A stretch of 6,594 nt of DNA from assembly GCA_947447815.1 (NCBI GenBank), contig CANFLJ010000113.1, positions 1 to 6,594 of the forward strand. The letters run 5' to 3'. Shown here piece by piece: positions 6,303-6,594 of the stretch. Source of the DNA: Chitinophagaceae bacterium. GTDB lineage: Bacteria; Bacteroidota; Bacteroidia; Chitinophagales; Chitinophagaceae. A program made the translations under genes and the position numbers. A model generated the notes under the pieces. It was given only the letters and a program-made list of their open reading frames with translations, had not been told where the DNA came from and did not search any database. Position 1 is the stretch's first letter. Each line of letters begins with the position of its first letter.

Positions 6303-6512
6303 TAGTTTAAGGGTAAACTAAAATATAATAAGGTAAAATTCTTTTAGTTTATGGTTAATATGATTTAGTTTATCACTAATATGTTTTAGTTTAACGTTAA
6401 ACTAAAACATATTAGTAATAAAAGGAAATATTTTAGACTAATTAATTTTTTTATTTATGTAAAACCAAATTAGTTTAAGGTTAATATATTTTAGTTTTAT
6501 ACTAATAATAAA
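6303..6512. repeat. 21-bp-phased array of TAGTTTA-type repeats (10 unit lengths)
   Basis: TAGTTTA begins at 6303, 6345, 6366, 6387 and 6471, and TAGTTTT at 6492. Every interval is a multiple of 21 bp (42, 21, 21, 84, 21), so the array spans ten 21-bp lengths. The best units are dyads TAGTTTA-N4-TAAACTA (6303-6320 and 6387-6404). Others keep the left half but have TAATATG, TAATATA or TAATAAT on the right. The slot at 6324 holds a degenerate copy (TATAATAAGGTAAAAT). Slots 6408-6470 hold degenerate material with two TAG-starting pieces (6413, 6434) that are 21 bp apart but shifted by 5. Bases 6345-6386 match 6471-6512 at 31 of 42 positions, suggesting duplication of a larger block. The period equals two helical turns, so successive sites face the same side of DNA. 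Protein-binding array, iteron-like element and mobile-repeat remnant are all possible. Confidence 0.75.
6375..6416. repeat. Perfect 42-bp palindrome within the array
   Basis: The arms 6375-6395 and 6396-6416 are exact reverse complements with no spacer, centred on AACGTT (6393-6398). The inner 18 bp are the dyad TAGTTTA-ACGT-TAAACTA. The outer arms bring in ACTAATATG from the preceding unit and its complement CATATTAGT. If transcribed it would fold into a hairpin of about 19 bp, but no T-run follows on either strand, so it does not look like an intrinsic terminator. Confidence 0.93.
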
Positions 6513-6532
6513 ATCTTTATAGTAAAACTAAA

Positions 6533-6547
6533 TTTTTGATTCAAAAA
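6533..6547. repeat. 15-bp palindrome TTTTTGA-T-TCAAAAA
   Basis: TTTTTGA (6533-6539) and TCAAAAA (6541-6547) are perfect inverted halves around one base. It lies just beyond the 21-bp array and about 40 bases before a possible plus-strand start at the window edge. It could be an operator half-pair or chance in AT-rich DNA; nothing else supports a function. Confidence 0.35.
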
Positions 6548-6594
6548 ACAACCTTAAATTCATAATACAACTACATTATTGAAATGAAATGATC

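Larger units (their letters stand above)
6145..6594. other. 450-base AT-rich non-coding region upstream of the peptidase
   Basis: I see no gene in this stretch; frames on both strands are broken by frequent stops. The part nearest the peptidase (6145-6300) holds its leader and promoter, plus a small inverted repeat AGGAG-N6-CTCCT (6174-6189). The middle (6303-6512) is a 21-bp-phased repeat array. The far end (6513-6594) holds an inverted relative of the repeat (TAGTAAAACTAAA, 6520-6532) and the palindrome TTTTTGATTCAAAAA. An ATG at 6589 on the plus strand could open a divergent gene, but only two codons are inside the window. Confidence 0.75.

Noticed and set aside
6303..6512. CRISPR array
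   Set aside because: The repeats adjoin each other without unique spacers of fixed length, are only 21 bp long, and no cas gene is near.
6589..6594. Divergent plus-strand gene starting at ATG 6589
   Set aside because: Only two codons are in the window and no plus-strand promoter matching TAnnTTTG was found upstream, so it cannot be supported.

Overview
The window is AT-rich and reads as a stretch of a Bacteroidota chromosome, most likely from the class Chitinophagia (family Chitinophagaceae). The class-level placement is an inference. The grounds are a protein with the Bacteroidota-type CxxDWxxM...GRFCxxC N-terminal module joined to a carboxypeptidase-regulatory-like domain, starts without recognisable Shine-Dalgarno sequences, and promoter candidates that fit the Bacteroidota pattern (TTTG, about 21 bases, TAnnTTTG). 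All six genes lie on the minus strand, so transcription runs from high to low coordinates.

In transcription order: a 450-base AT-rich non-coding region (6145-6594) carries an unusual 21-bp-phased repeat array containing a perfect 42-bp palindrome. It is followed by an M3-family zinc oligoendopeptidase (6144-4426) that ends in a clear intrinsic terminator (4369-4406). A second unit begins at once: the cysteine-motif/carboxypeptidase-regulatory-like membrane protein (4322-3525), an alpha/beta hydrolase (3508-2696) and a family 2 glycosyltransferase (2665-1517). Their gaps of 16 and 30 bases suggest one operon. After a 146-base gap with its own promoter candidate comes an ABC-2 type transporter permease (1370-261). 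Its stop codon overlaps the start of an SRPBCC-family membrane-anchored protein (261-1, cut by the window edge) in a TAATG junction.

The proteins belong to known families, and the precise substrates of the transporter, hydrolase and glycosyltransferase cannot be read from sequence. The glycosyltransferase, permease, SRPBCC protein and regulatory-domain protein all have predicted membrane segments, so the region leans towards the cell envelope, but a shared pathway is not demonstrated. No ABC ATPase accompanies the permease within the window. The least explained part is the repeat array upstream of the peptidase. No RNA genes, insertion sequences or CRISPR arrays were found.
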